This document shows positions 1 through 12,907 of a stretch of 64,000 bases of DNA, piece after piece. Made by a program: the position numbers and the translations under genes. Origin of the DNA: Molossus alvarezi (lineage: Eukaryota; Chordata; Mammalia; Chiroptera; Molossidae); NCBI GenBank assembly GCA_037176705.1, contig CM073898.1:39869488-39933487 (forward strand). The letters are read 5' to 3'. The notes under the pieces are model-generated. The model was not told the origin of the DNA, made no database searches, and worked only from the letters and a program-made list of their open reading frames with translations. Numbering within the stretch: the first letter of the stretch is position 1; each line of letters opens with the position of its first letter.

Positions 1-215
1 CTATGACCTGCACAGTGTTATTCTTTGCAAACAAGCATTCTGCTTTAAAATAGTTTGGGAATTGCTGCATAGCATCTCTTTTCCCCAACATTGCCAAGAT
101 TTACAATGTTCATTATTATCTTAAAGGCCGATGACCTGTGATTGACTTTCTTTAGCCTAGTGATTTGAAAGCTGCTTGACCATGGAATGTCTTTTTCCCC
201 AGAGCAGCTTTTGAC

Positions 216-734
216 TTGGTGAGGGAACCCAGAGGTTGGGGTCCCGCACAATGGGGAAGACTGGGCTCAGTGTTTCTCACGTGCCTGCCGTATACGCATT
301 CCCTCAAGTATGTCTGCCATTCATTTATGAGGCCGTTGATACGCACATGGCCTGTCCACGCGGGTAGCCACAAGCGGTTCCTTCCCTTCCAGGTGAACTT
401 GGTATTTCCGCCTCTCTTTCCTCTTGAACATTATGGTGGAGACTCCACTGCTGTTTGGGATTTCCTGTCCCCGGCACTGGAGTCTTGGACCCTGATTCTC
501 AGATCACAGCACAGAAGAAGGGGCGTGCAGAGCACCCGTACCTGTTCTCCGTCCTCCCAGAGCCTTGGTGCTGGGGGCGAAGCCAGCCTTCCCAGATCTG
601 CTCTGTCCCCTGGCTTGGCCTTCTTTTCCTTTCAGCCTCATGTAATGCCCTGTTGCAGGCTTCAGGAAAACTACCCCCTCCCCCCAGCATTATTTCTGTT
701 GCTGGGAAAGTGTTTCCTCTTTCCAAACAACTGA
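216..734 (+). other. 172-codon open frame, probably not a gene
   Basis: This is the longest open frame in the window outside L1. It lies in a locally GC-richer stretch, and an AATAAA occurs just after its stop, at 740-745. I recognise no domain or family in the translation, which is rich in Ser, Pro and Leu with no periodic pattern. It has no evident splice context. GC-rich DNA has few stop codons, so chance is the simplest explanation. An unannotated transcript end cannot be excluded. Confidence 0.12.
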
Positions 735-1098
735 TTTACAAATAAACTATTGGAATCCTGCCCATCTACCCCACCTCCCATGGGGTTGGCTGAGGTAATT
801 CCTTAAACAATCTGTTTAAACATTTTGTAATCAAGAGTAGGAAAAAAATACTAATTGTGTTTCTGTTTTTTTAAAAATCAGACTGCATTTTGCTTAAATA
901 ACTTAAGAACAGCTTGGCTTTTTTTCCCAGCAGCCTTTTGGGAATGGTGAAATTTCATAAAATAAACTTGGTGGAAGTATGTGACTGTGTTTTAGTGATT
1001 GAATCTAGTTATGGTAATGACTTTAAGACTAAAAATATTTACTCAAATAGCAAGTTCTTACGTAGTTTATACCAAATGTCTAACATTGTACCAGACCA

Positions 1099-1139
1099 GG
1101 GGATGTTCTGTTAAATATATTCTGTTAGGATTTCTTTCT
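1099..1139 (+). repeat. Copy 1 of a dispersed 41-bp direct repeat
   Basis: The 41 bases starting GGGGATGTTCTG recur at 2373-2413 with 36 matches. All five differences are transitions. Sequence on either side of the two copies does not appear related. I do not recognise the repeat family. Confidence 0.6.
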
Positions 1140-2372
1140 CAACCAATCTCCTGCCCTGAAGAAAGGTATGCAACCGGGGAGGTAAGACTAGTATGTGGAT
1201 ACATTAGGATGGAATCCAGTGTTAATCTACACAGTATTTCATTAAGTTACAGGAAAGTATGGTCTGAATTCAGAGGTGGTAATGACCAGTACAAGCTAAT
1301 GTAATCAAAGGGGCTCTGCTGAAATGAAAGGACTCAAGGGCAGCTATTGAAAGATAGTTGAGATCTGCAGATTTTGCAAAGAAAAGGGACAATGTTTAGA
1401 TAGGCAAATGCAAAAGAAATCAAACCTCCTCAAATAAAATACTTTTGGAACCCTGGTGTGTGGTATACAGCTATGCATTTGGTACCCAGGATGATGATAA
1501 GAACTCCCTCTTTGAGGTGGCAAGTGCATCTGTAGGACCTGAAGGATGACTGGGTGTAAATGCAGTGACCACAGACTGAAAAAAGGAATCCCAGAGTCCC
1601 AGCTTCCCTGCTGAGTTTTAAGCTGGAGCTTGCCCAGCATAGTGAGAATGCACAGACCAGCTAGAAGGAGTTAGCTCTGTGGTGGACCTGCTGTTGGGAC
1701 GCCTGGGACCAGATAGAGCGGTAACAAGGGAATGTAATGTTAATAGCAAATATAATAACAATGCAATACATTCCTGAGACATATTTGTTAAAAGAATTTA
1801 GAGATTTGAATTAGTTGACAGCTATGAGATTATACATTTCAAATAAAATGTCATTAGTGTTCATTTGGAATCATCCTAAGAATGCCTCATACCCAGTTTG
1901 GTTTGGATAGCTTTTAGCAATCAATCTTTTCCAGGACACTTATATCATTATATGGACACTTATATGGTTCTCTTATAACCTGTTCTTGAATATCAGGGGA
2001 AAAATTGGTACATTCCCAGCTTGGATTGTTTTTCTCATCTATTTAAACAAAACTTCAGAATTTTATTTCTGCTTTTGACTTTGGTCCACAAGATCACAGA
2101 GGACCTTTGACCCATTGAATGAATAGAAAGATCAGTCCAGCAACTCACCTGCATTTTGGTCTTGGCTTTGTTATGTACAAAAATTGACAGGCTGTTGGTG
2201 AAGCTAACTGGTCAATTCTTTTGAAGCCTTGAACTAGTTTTCAGGTGTAGACACAATATTAGTACTTGACTTGGACAAAGTCACTAATCTTTTGCTAGAT
2301 CCCATCCACTCTGTCTGTTGAATAGTGATAATACTACTGTGAGGATAAAAGTGTCCCGAAAATGTATAGTAA

Positions 2373-2413
2373 GGGGATGTTTTGTTAAATATACTCTATT
2401 AGGATTTTTTTTT
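2373..2413 (+). repeat. Copy 2 of a dispersed 41-bp direct repeat
   Basis: This copy begins GGGGATGTTTTG and pairs with 1099-1139, about 1.27 kb away in the same orientation. The two agree at 36 of 41 positions, with transitions only. It could be a remnant of an old duplication or two fragments of one unrecognised repeat. Confidence 0.6.
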
Positions 2414-2581
2414 CAGTACAGACACATGGTTGATTGCCCATTTATTTTGTTGAATAAATGTGTGATTAAAGATTCCCACTTCTGTTTCACAAAATGGCAA
2501 ACTGTCACTTTTCTGTGGTAAACATGTCATTGACATTCAGTAAATTGAAAGTATTAATGATAGTTATCAAAGGTTTTTAAA

Positions 2582-2582
<1 letters not shown>

Positions 2583-2628
<46 letters not shown>

Positions 2629-2631
2629 TGT
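2583..2631. repeat. (TG)n microsatellite
   Basis: An alternating TG tract of about 48 bp with one TATG interruption near its 3' end. It lies in non-coding intronic sequence and is likely length-polymorphic. Confidence 0.97.
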
Positions 2632-3834
2632 CTTACTTGGGAAAAACATTCCTAAACCATCATAGTTTTTCTTCTATTTTGTGTTCAAGTGGGCTTTCTA
2701 TTCACAGAATGAATTTTAGCTTCATATATTGGAGAATTAACTCAGGCTATCTCATGTTATAAGAGATGTATATAATAAATGAAGATGGTAAAGTGGAAGA
2801 TTTCTCTATTCCTGTTATGAAAAGCATGTATTTCCCATAGCTAAGCCAATTCAGCTAAGACTTGTAGGCACCAATTAGTTAAGATTTTCCTTCCAAGAAG
2901 CAAACTTTAATTAAAATATATAGTTGCTATGGTTTCCAAGCTATCCATTTGAGCCAATTTATCTGTAAAGATATATTCACAAAATAAATTCCATGTTAAT
3001 CGGAGGCTGTATTGAAGAGCACACACCAGCCAGCCAGCATGTAGCAGTCTGAAATATCTAGGATGGTATTGCTAGATGTAGCATTTCCCCCAAATCTTCT
3101 TTCCAAAGGAAACATATGACTGTTTGAACTAAGGCTGTCTATCCTGACTTACAAAGCTAAGTGGGAAATTAAATACTTGGCCAGGCAACCCAGTTTCAAT
3201 GTCCTCCAACTGTCTCTTTCCTCAGGAAGAGGAAATTTTGCCTAAAACACTGGAATTGTGTTCATAATTGGAAATGAGTTTTTCAGAAGGAACTTGAAAA
3301 GGGTGTCTGTTTCAAAGTCCTCTGCAGAGTTTAAACAATAAAATGTTCATCTCAGTTTTTTAAAAGGAATTCAACTAATATGTTCAACTCTAAGCCATTC
3401 ATGGATTTGCTTGCCTGTTGCTTTGTCATGTCCAGTTCCCAGTCATCCACCCCATCTCTGTCCTCACATCCTTTAGCTCTGAAGATGGGACATTATCCAT
3501 GACTACTTTACTCTTTCTTTGACCAACCAGATTACCACAAAGTTTCTAAAATTCAGTCTATCTTCTTTATCCTCATAATGAAGGCTGATGACAGCTGTGT
3601 GTGTCATCTACTGGAATGCCTTCCTGTGGCATCTTTGTATAGTTAGTCCGAAATGCTAGAGCCAGTGTCATCTGCCTTATCTGTGCCTACCAATATATCA
3701 CTTCCTATAGAGATTTATAGAATTTTAGAGCTAGAAGTGATCACATGACCCTAATCACCAAGCTGGTTAGAGGCAGATATAGACTTGATGCTTAACACTC
3801 TTCTTTCTAATTGTGCTCTCTATTAAGAAATATA

Positions 3835-4110
3835 TATACTGTGCTCTCCACCACAGGGCCTTTGCATATGCTGTCCCTTCTGTCTAGAAGGCTCATCTTC
3901 TAACTAGGCTGGCTCTCACTCATTGATATTTATTGATTTAAATGTCAGTTCCCCAGAGAAGCCTTTCATGGCCATCCAATCATTTCTTCATCTTCCTTAG
4001 GACATTTGAAATGATTTTATTTGTTTATGTCCTTGTTTCTTATCTATTGTTTGTTCTCCATATACCCTAGTATCTGGGACATTCAAATATTTGTTGAATA
4101 AACAAATATA
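3835..4110 (+). repeat. L2 LINE 3' remnant
   Basis: The segment shows the familiar L2 tail in order: GGGCCTTTGCATATGCTGTCCC, then a region like AATGTCAGTTCCCCAGAGAAGCC, then TTTGTTGAATAAACAAAT at the end. It is heavily diverged, as expected for an ancient mammalian L2. Non-coding. Confidence 0.7.
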
Positions 4111-4644
4111 CTTTCTTTGTGTGACCTTTGGTTTGGCTTAAACTCAGTGTTTATTAATGGCCAGAATGTAACTAGTCAGTCTATTAACACTAGTCAAATA
4201 CATTTTGAGCACATTTAACCATTTAGTCAGTGCAGCTCCAAAACACAGGCACTGACTTTCCTCTGAATCTTATCCATTTGTATTCACCTGGTTTTCACTC
4301 CGATGTCACAGATTCCCTCTGCTGAGGTTCCGTGCTCAATGCAGTGGTCAGGGCTCAGTCACTGAAACGGCTGTTACGTGCCAGAGTTAGTGTGGAGGCT
4401 GAGCCGGACAGCCCCGAAACTCTGCAACAGGAAGCCAAGCTGAAAACCCTGTGGCCTGCAGCAGGGCAGAGATGACACGAATGTTGAGCATAGCCCTCTC
4501 TGGCGTGGCACTGGAGCAGGAGGGCAGAGCAAAGCAAGCGATTCACTGCGCCGCAGAGGGCCCGAGATGTGGCATGGTGGTGGCAGCGGCATCAAAGCCA
4601 CATTTAGCGCTAGAAGGGAGGCAGGCAATAATAATAGGGCTTCC

Positions 4645-4860
4645 GTGTGCAGGTACTGTCCATGGTGCCTTCTGCACGGTAACTCAACCCTCCACTTGTG
4701 AGGCAGGCACTGTTAGTAATCATTTTACAAATGAGGAAGCTGAGATCCAGGAGTTTGCTGACTTGCTCAGGGCCACAGAGTAGTGCTTAGAGCCAGGAGC
4801 CAAACTCAGGCAGTGTGGCTCCAGCATCCATGCTCATCACCACTGCTCTGTTCCAGATCC
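4645..4860 (-). repeat. MIR SINE
   Basis: It contains the diagnostic MIR core read in antisense, ATTTTACAAATGAGGAAGCTGAG, followed by a stretch like TTGCTCAGGGCCACAGAG and a region like GAGCCAGGAGCCAAACTCAGG. This is an ancient tRNA-derived mammalian SINE. The open frame crossing it is incidental. Confidence 0.8.
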
Positions 4861-5847
4861 CAGATGCGTGTCTTCAGAAGGTGACTTCACAGGTAGGGCA
4901 GGGTCAGATAAAAGTTGAAACTGTTTGGAGGATTTCTAGTTAAAGTTCATAGCAGCAAATGAACAGGAAAAATGCCTGGTCCTAGATTATTAGCACGTTA
5001 AAAGCATTCACAGTGGGCGGGTTCTCAAGAGCATAGCAGGTCAAGATGAGTTAGGCAGTCTTCTGGCCCTAGACTGTAATCCTTTGTCCAAGAAAGAAGA
5101 TCCCAAGACTGGATTAGACATGCTCCATTTTACTGTAAAAACAATACATAAAACATAGAATGCAATAGCATAAATTTGTAGATTTTTAAAAGTTGGAAAG
5201 ATTTTACCGAAGAATAACTTTTAAGAGACCAACTTTTTAAGAGAATACACTGACCCTTGGGAAATGTTGTTTTGAAAATAAATACTGCACGTACTTTTCA
5301 GGTGATAAAGTGAAATAAAATATATGGAAAAGGTGATAGGATAAACTAAGAAACAGTGGGCACAACTGATATCATTATGATGCTGAGTCATGACGAAGAC
5401 CCAGCACCCTGTGAAATGTCCTGGGAGTTGGCTGGGGAATTCACTGGACCCCACATGCAGTGACTGGGCAGTGAGCATTGGTCTCAGGTGCTGTAACACT
5501 GAACGGCAGGAAGGAACTTCTGAATGTGTCAGACAGGGAGGCCAAAGCCAGTCTCTGTAAGGAGACAGGCCTAGAGCTTCAGGTTTGTGTTGAAGTTGGG
5601 CTGTGAGCTACTGTACCATCAGCTGGCAGAAGATTGTATCAGGCAGTTCCTCACACTGTGCCTCACACTGTGGGGTTGAGAATGTTCTGATTCTCCTTCC
5701 TGGGATAGAGCCGTTTTTGAGCTGGTGTAGAGGTTTTGACTGAGCTACTAACTTTTTCTCCCTTTCTCCAAATGTATCAAATATGCAATGATGGTGGCAA
5801 TCACCCTGCAAGCTCTTTGCTAGGCCTCTATAAAAAAAGGATGACTG

Positions 5848-6106
5848 CCCTGGCCGGTTTGGTCAGTGGTTAGAGCGTTGGCCTGAGGACCAGAGAGACC
5901 CGGGTTTGGTTCCCACTGAGGGCACGCACCTCGGTTGCAGTTTGTCTCCAACCCCAGTTAGGGTCGTGTGGGTGGCAACCAGTCGATGTGTCTCTCTCAC
6001 ATGGATGTTTCTTTCTGTCTTTTCCTTCCTCTCTCCCTCCAGCTGTATCTGAAAATAAATGCAAAAATGTCCTCAGGTGAGGATTTAAAAAAAAAAAAAA
6101 AAAAAA
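5848..6106 (+). mobile_element. VES SINE (bat tRNA-derived)
   Basis: It starts CCCTGGCCGGTTTGGTCAG. An A-box-like TGGTCAGTGGTTAG and a B-box-like GGGTTTGGTTCCC reflect an internal RNA polymerase III promoter from a tRNA ancestor. It ends with TCCTCAGGTGAGGATTTA and a run of about 20 A (6087-6106). Flanks AAAAAAAGGATGACT (before) and AAAAAAGGCTGACT (after) look like a target-site duplication with one mismatch. The pure A tail and near-matching duplication suggest a fairly recent insertion. Confidence 0.9.
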
Positions 6107-8529
6107 GGCTGACTTAATCTTATTTACCCTTAATTGAGGATCACTGTCTTTATAATTATTATGTGCCTTCCCTCCAAGTAATTCTTTTTTTCCCATGTAC
6201 ATTAGGAGCTGAATTCTTAGCTTGATAGAAGCGAGAGGATAAGAGAAGTTGGTGTCCCTTGAAGGTTGGTAACCCACACACAGACAATAGGAAAATAAAT
6301 TTCAAGTGAGTTGTTATTTAGACTCAGAAGATTTATCTACAAATCAGTTGGTTAAACTGGTCATTATTGAAAGACATACACATTTGTAAATGTAAGAGGT
6401 GTCCATCATTTTCCATGAATTTGAATTCACGTGGGCCTATTGTTTTTATTCCAGCTTAACGTTCCTGGGCACTTCTTAAGGACAAACTGCAAATGAAAAG
6501 CAGTTTATCGTGTCCCATTCCTGGGTCTAATATGATTTGAGAAGCCCTTTCTCAGAAAGTCTGCTCAGCCAGGAGCCTCAAACAGAAGCCCTGGCTGAGT
6601 CCCTGGAGCAAACACAGAAAGCTGGGCTGTCCAGAGGGCAGAAGGGTGTAGGTAGATGCACTGCTGTTAGCAGATCCTCCTCTTTCTTTCATTGCTAGAA
6701 GTTCTTAAATAACTATATTCCTAGGGAGAAAATCGACTCATAACTCTCTTTAAGCAATGACAGTGCCCCAGAGACCTGGACTCCCAGAGGAGCCAGGGTA
6801 GAATAATGTTAATAATTAATTGAAGGAATACACAGGCAGGAGCTACCTCTTCGACCAGCCTCCCTCCACCCATCATGCCCGGAGATGTCTTATGAGATGG
6901 GATTTTTTTTCAAATGCATAAAAACATCATTTAATTATTATTTAATTAGAATGCCTCACTCAAGCCATTTGCAACCAGGTATGCTATTTTTTTTTTTTTA
7001 AATCATAATTTGTCCTAATGAGGAATGCTTTTATTGTGATTTTATTTGTACTGCTACTTACTTTATTCACAGTTGTATTTCTTAAAGTCAACTGTTTGCA
7101 TTTTCTTTCAGCTCTCATAGACTTGAACTTTATAGAGACATTTTTAACTCTTAAAATACTCAAAGGCTGTTATTTTCGTGCTTAAGAGATGTGCACCTTA
7201 ATTTAACAACTATCTGGGCTTTAATATTGGTGCCAGACCTGGGGTTGTAAAGATGGATGACATCCAGTCCCTTTTTTAAGGAACAAAGAGTCCACAGTCT
7301 TTTGATTCCTTCTTTTACTTGTTGATTTATACATTTCCTGTTTACATTTTAAGGTTTTCCCTAAACAGTTAGAATGACTATGCACTGACCAGAGGTAACA
7401 CAAGTGAAAACGTAAAAGATTTTCAATCCCATCTGCTTTGAAATTTAAAAACAACAACAACAACACTCTTGTACTTTGCAAGGGTGAATAAAAATCATTG
7501 ATTTAAGAAGGCTATTTTCTAGCATAGTACATAATCAATCTGCAAATTAGTGTAAGCAGGACAGAATTTAATAGGTTCATTGTATGGCCAAAATGAATTT
7601 AAAATATCCTTTCAATTGTTGTGTGTATAATTTCAGACTGTATGGGGCTTGAGAAACCATTATTTGAAGATTACCGTTCTTTTAACTGTAGAAGTTAATT
7701 GTATCCACTCCTGTTTCTCATGTATTAGAAGTATTGATAGATACTTTCAGAATCCATAGGAGTTTGTGGACAAGGTGCTTACTTTAAACACAGTATGTTG
7801 AGATATTTAATATTTATAACCAAGTTCTCTCCAAATGCCTGTGATCACTTCTGTTGGATTATATGCATCCAGTTCTCTTTTGTTATCACCAGCAAGAATG
7901 TTGACAGCATTGCTAGCCATGGAATTAAACTAAGCAGAGTGAACATTTAACTTGGTTCCCCAGGTGTCCAGGAGAAAATCAGGAGAGATTCAGGAAAGCA
8001 GCTGCCTTGAAAACTAAAATTAGACATTTATAAGTCAGAAGAAACTCTCCCTTGTCTTTGTCCATCATTTTCTTCTAAGCCTGTAGATTTCTGAGACTGG
8101 GGTTGTAACAAGTTTGTGAAACTTTCCAGAGGTTGCACTGTGAACAGCCGTCTGCATTTACTAAGCCCACTACTGACTTAGCGCATCCATGCACCTCTCT
8201 TGGGATGGTTTGGTTGTTGATGCCTGTGAAGCTTGCTCTTTCCACTTTCGCTGATTCTGTTTACTTGAAGTCATCGGCATACAAACTGGAGCAGTTACAT
8301 GGTTATTTGCATCTTAGGAAAAATACAGTTTTCATTCTTTTGACAAATGCATCAATTAAGTGACAGCATAGTGTTCAGCTATAATAAGGAAGAGAATTTA
8401 AGTCAATCAGACTATTGGTACTGATCAAATTATTTGATAATTGCTTAATATAACCTTCACTCTGTCTCTTCACAGAGTCTGTGTTCTCTAGCGTTAAGAA
8501 GTATTCACAATGCTGCAAATTGTGGACTT

Positions 8530-8765
8530 TTCTGGGGCAGAACTAAGGTTGAGTTCTAGAATTCAACTCTACTAGCTTTGTGACTTTGAGGAGTCATTCA
8601 ACATTTCTAAACTTTCAGTCTTTCATTTTCAAGATGATGATAATACTATCTGCTTCTTAGTTTTATAGTGAGGATCAAATGCATTAATGCATGTAAAATG
8701 CTTATGCCTTTATTTAGGAAAGTGCTTGATACATGATAAATGGAGTTAAAGTTATTGTCATTATT
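8530..8765 (+). repeat. MIR SINE
   Basis: The order of recognisable blocks is MIR in sense: CTAGCTTTGTGACTTTGAGG, then CATTTTCAAGATGATGATAATA, then GTGAGGATCAAATGCATTAATG and a stretch like GTAAAATGCTTA...AAGTGCTTGATACAT. Strongly diverged and non-coding. Confidence 0.8.
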
Positions 8766-10249
8766 TGTGTCACCTGATTTACTTGCTTGACCAAATCGAT
8801 TAGTCTGTTGTTGCCTAGTAACTATTTTGTGAAGACAAAATGATCGACTACCTGAGAATCTAAAAGAACCCAATGAACTTCAAAGTCAGCAGGGATTTTC
8901 CTGGCCAGGTCTTCTCCCTGCTGCACTATTGCAAACTATCTCTAAAATCAAAGGACACGAGAAACAGGGTGAACACATCCATGTTGCTCTGTGTTGGCTG
9001 TATTTAATGGGACTTTTGAGATTTATTTCCTATATCAGTTTTACTAATGGCAGGAAAAAAAACAACCCTGATATCTTAAGTTTGGATAGACTACCATCAT
9101 CAAATAAAATGCTTAGATTAAGTAGTAGTGCTTTTATAGTTTTTTTTGGTTCCTTATTTTTTGCAAATTTGTTCTCAACAATATCATCAACTAATATTCC
9201 TTTATACTGAGATAAAGATTTTTTTCTTAACCTGATAACTTTCTTCACTGGAAGGAGTTTTTAAGTATACAGTTTAAGAGAGAAATTTGTAGAGGTATTC
9301 TTAAAGAGTAGTATTTAACATGTAAGCAAGCCTCAGATACACACGTTAGCTGCCATAGCCAAAATGGGTGTGCATTTGTCACCTGGGTGTGCTTTACTAG
9401 TTTTTCTATGAATGTTTCAACATTGTCTTCAACATTCTCCACTTCCCCAAAGCCTTGTGCATGGTAGACAGTCTATAAATGTTTGTTTAGTGAAAAATGA
9501 AAGAATAAGAACATAATATGCATATACTGTTAGATATTCTATCTTAGCCACCTTTAGCAGTTAGACCATTAATAAAGATTATTGTCAAATGCATGATCAT
9601 TTGAGGATTTGTTGATCTTAAGAGAGTCTTAAAGATCATCGTCTTCACTATTATGTCCAAGTGCAAACGAAGCCCTGCAGAGCCAGTGGAGAGAGGCGTG
9701 CTACAGGGGAGCAGCAAGCAATAAGCAAGAACATGGGAGAATGGATATAAGAATGAAAGAGGTGAGAGTCAAGTCGGAGGGGGAGAGAGCTCATTGAAAT
9801 GTACCCACAGAAAATACCAGGATCTGTGCCATTGTCTACAAAGGAGGCTGGGTGTTTGCTCAGCTTTCAGGCCCAGGGCTGGGGAGAAGAGGACTGTGGG
9901 AGGGGGTCTGCAAGGTGGCTCCTCTCCTCCAGGTTCCTGTGCTCAGACCCCTCACTGCCCCCATGTTTCCTTTTGACAACAGTTCTCTGCTGTTGACTTT
10001 CACATTTACACCAACCCCTCAGATCTCTTCTCTGAGCTTCAGACTTAATATTTAACCGCCAGTTCTGCATCTTACCTTAGATATCTAGCAGAAATATCAA
10101 GCCTAACATGAATAAAGGTGGATTCTTGATTTCAAATCCCAGTCCTGCTCTGTCTTCAAGCCATCTTCCAATTGCCACTCCCCTCCCCATTTGTTCATGC
10201 TGAAATGTAGCCATTCTCTTTTATTCTTTTTTTTTTTTTTTTCCACGAC

Positions 10250-10925
10250 ACTCCACATCTCCTTTGTGGTCTCTCCCTCTGATGTACTGAATGGGGCACT
10301 TCCCTGCACCACCGTGTGGCTCATCGATACCCAGTCATCTCAGCCCCTCTCTCAGATGCTCCCTCCACGATCACCCAGACTTCACCCTCCTTTCCCTCTG
10401 TTCTCCACAGCAGCCAGGAGGATCACTGTAAGGGATAAAGCAGGTAATACCAATCCCCCTTTCCAAACATCTCCCACTCCAAATCGTACAAAATCCTGGC
10501 TCCTTCCACTGGCCCACGGACACCGTGGGTCATGTCACTCAGCTGCTCCAACTTGATCGCCTTCCCGCTCACTCTGTTCACCTCTCTCCGGCCCTTGCAG
10601 GCTTCTCTGGTTCTTGTAGTGCCTCGGGCTCATTCTCCTCTCGGGGACTTTGCAAATTCTATGCTTATTCTTTGGAAAGCTCATTCCAGGTCTTTATGTT
10701 CAGGTTTCCATTTGATGCCCCAGATCTTCTCTGATCATCTACATCCAAGCTAAAGTGGTAGGGGCGTTCAGGGGAACTGTACTTATTTATGTGTCTGTGT
10801 ATGCATGTCTGCCTGTATGTCTTCCTTACTAGCATTTTCCTTGAGTGGAGGAGCCCCTTTCGTTTGTTTTCAATGGAGTGTCTTGCACTTAGTAAGTGCT
10901 CAATATAAATATATGTTAAGTGACT
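10250..10925 (+). repeat. L2 LINE remnant
   Basis: Long diverged L2 similarity. It includes a block like AAAATCCTGGCTCCTTCC, a block like CACTCTGTTCACCTCTCTCC, the GGACTTTGCAAATTC block, and the terminal CTTGCACTTAGTAAGTGCTCAATA. Several short open frames here are non-coding by-products of the repeat. Confidence 0.6.
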
Positions 10926-11924
10926 GTGATTACAAAGTACTTATTGAAAAACATACCAAAGTTGAGAATGTACAAAAAAGTTTGAAAGTGTACAGTCTTT
11001 CCATTTTGTTTATCTTAACTAACTAGATTCCTACATTATCTATCCATGTTACTTTATGTGCAGACATGTAATGCTAATACACTGTGAAAACATTGCCTTT
11101 CTTATGTAAGGGAACTCTTTCTTAACTGTTACACTGCGAGTTTGTTTTGCCAACTCTTGTCTCGTAGTAGTGTGGACAGTATCTATAGGCTAAATTCAAT
11201 GGCATTTCTATGAATTCTCAATTGATGGAGTCTACACGAATGATGACTTGTATAATTGGATAAAACTTTTATTTTGCGGAAATGTATGACAATAAAAAAC
11301 AACTATATATAGAAGTTAAAAGACATCTCAATATACATAAAAATGCAAAATATTCTAAAAGAAAAGACATTTTTATAGGTTTAGTATCCCTTGAAAACTT
11401 GTTTTTACAGATTTACTTCCTTGTGCATTCGTTGACAATACAGACAGATGCACTTACAAGGGGCCACATACATTTAAGAAAATTGTTACACGTATTAAAA
11501 TGACATCAATTTTTGTCCTCTGGCATTGGAAAAGGCAGTTATTTTCTCTGGGAAAAGACAGCAGCAGCAATGTCACGGTGGACAGACACATTTTAACTCT
11601 AAATAGCTGTTAAAATGGTACGCATGCGAAACAGCTCTGTAGGGTTTGAAATATTTTCCACATAGTTCCCAGTTCTTCAGTCCAATTTATTGCTATTTAC
11701 CTAGTACCTCCTTTGCAGGGCTGATGCTTTCAAAGGAAATAGTTAAAGTGAAGGCAATTTTAGGGCACAAAGAGTTCCTCTAGGCCAGACCTCACCTCAG
11801 ATGCCTTGTTGTGTGTTTTCCAGGTGGAAGTCTGACTGCACTTGGAGTTAACTGCTTCCGACTGTCCTGGGAGCACAGAACTCCCGAGTAGCAGCCAAAG
11901 AATTTGGGGCCAGAGTGATGGACA

Positions 11925-12050
11925 CATTCGTTCATTCATTCCTTCGACAATAAGTTATTGAACACCTTGTAGCTCCTAGCCCTGTGCTGGTCATGGGACA
12001 GCTCAGGGAAGAGTTCACGGCAAGGCCTTGCCACATGGAGTCTCTCTCTT
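11925..12050 (+). repeat. Ancient repeat fragment (ATTCATTCATT...GAACACC type)
   Basis: The block TTCGTTCATTCATTCC, then TTATTGAACACCTTG, then CCTGTGCTGGTCATGG resembles the start of the widespread mammalian repeat seen more fully at 13160-13930. The family name is not assigned. Confidence 0.45.
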
Positions 12051-12404
12051 AGAAATGGCGCCAGTGCCCAAGACTGGTTACAGGTGGATGATAGCAAAAG
12101 TACAACAGAAAGCATTTTTCTTCCATGTTAAAAACACTTTCATTTGAAAAGAGGTGAAACTCAAACATATTTATGGTGAGGAAAAAGTTAGGACACAGAC
12201 CCTGATTTTTTTCCCCCTGATTTCTTAATTTATTTTTATGAAAATCATTGGATTTTGATATCCATTTAACTGTTTACTCTTCTAGAAAATAATAAATGAA
12301 ACAATCTGGAGTGCTTTAAAAAAATAGCACTTGTATGGCTAGGAGAATAGCACTCAACGGTTTTTTCTGTCCAGGCCTTCTTGAAAAATGATCCAGTATT
12401 TCCA

Positions 12405-12466
12405 GCCTTTATTCTAATTTTAATTAGATTAACTAGATTTAGTTAATTAGGTTTAATTTTAAGAAA
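12405..12466. promoter_or_regulatory. AT-rich cluster of homeodomain-type motifs (candidate)
   Basis: Within about 60 bases there are repeated TAAT/ATTA cores, including TTAATTAGATTAACTAG and AGTTAATTAGG. Such clusters can bind homeodomain proteins. A short CpG-rich segment follows about 100 bases downstream. Function is inferred only. AT-rich intron produces such cores by chance. Confidence 0.25.
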
Positions 12467-12559
12467 CAGGATAGCACATTGCTCTGTTTTTCTTTTCCCT
12501 TTGAGATGTCAGGTTCTTTTTTCTCTTCACAAAGAAGAGATGTGGACCAGGGCACACTG

Positions 12560-12695
12560 CCCTTCTCGGGTGCGTCTCTGACGGCCAGGGCCTCACTCGG
12601 GCCGGGCGACACCCGCTCAGTGCTGCGCAGCTGCGCTTTCTCCTGGCTCGTCCATCCCTTGCAGGGAGTGGCTGGGAATAAAGTGTCCGGGCGAA
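12560..12695. promoter_or_regulatory. Short CpG-rich segment in an AT-rich intron
   Basis: I count 12 CpG dinucleotides between 12566 and 12693, far denser than the surrounding CpG-poor intron. No recognisable repeat explains it. It could be an intronic regulatory element, an alternative promoter or an old repeat that I do not recognise. Confidence 0.3.
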
Positions 12696-12887
12696 ATTTG
12701 TATCCCTTCCAATAGGTATTATAGTTAAAAGGAAACCTTATTAAGCAGATATCCAGCTGAACAGCTGTTATATTATAGACCGATATTAGTGGTAGAAACA
12801 GTCCATATTTTGCACATCTCCTAAAACTGTTTTTGTCTTTCTATACTCCCTTCTACACCCTTCTTCTCCCTCTCTTTCCCTCCCAAC

Positions 12888-12907
12888 CACACACACACAC
12901 ACACACA
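12888..12907. repeat. (CA)n microsatellite with pyrimidine-rich flank
   Basis: Ten CA units preceded by a CT-rich tract (12841-12886) and followed by a short T run. Confidence 0.9.

Noticed and set aside
216..734. 172-codon open frame with AATAAA after it
   Set aside because: No recognisable domain or splice context; GC-rich DNA gives long chance frames. Listed only as a low-confidence open frame.
5848..5930. tRNA gene
   Set aside because: A- and B-box-like motifs are present, but the body, CT-rich region and A tail show a tRNA-derived SINE, not a functional tRNA.
5870..6277. 135-codon minus-strand open frame
   Set aside because: Runs through the VES SINE and its A tail; the long Phe run comes from the poly(A) tract.
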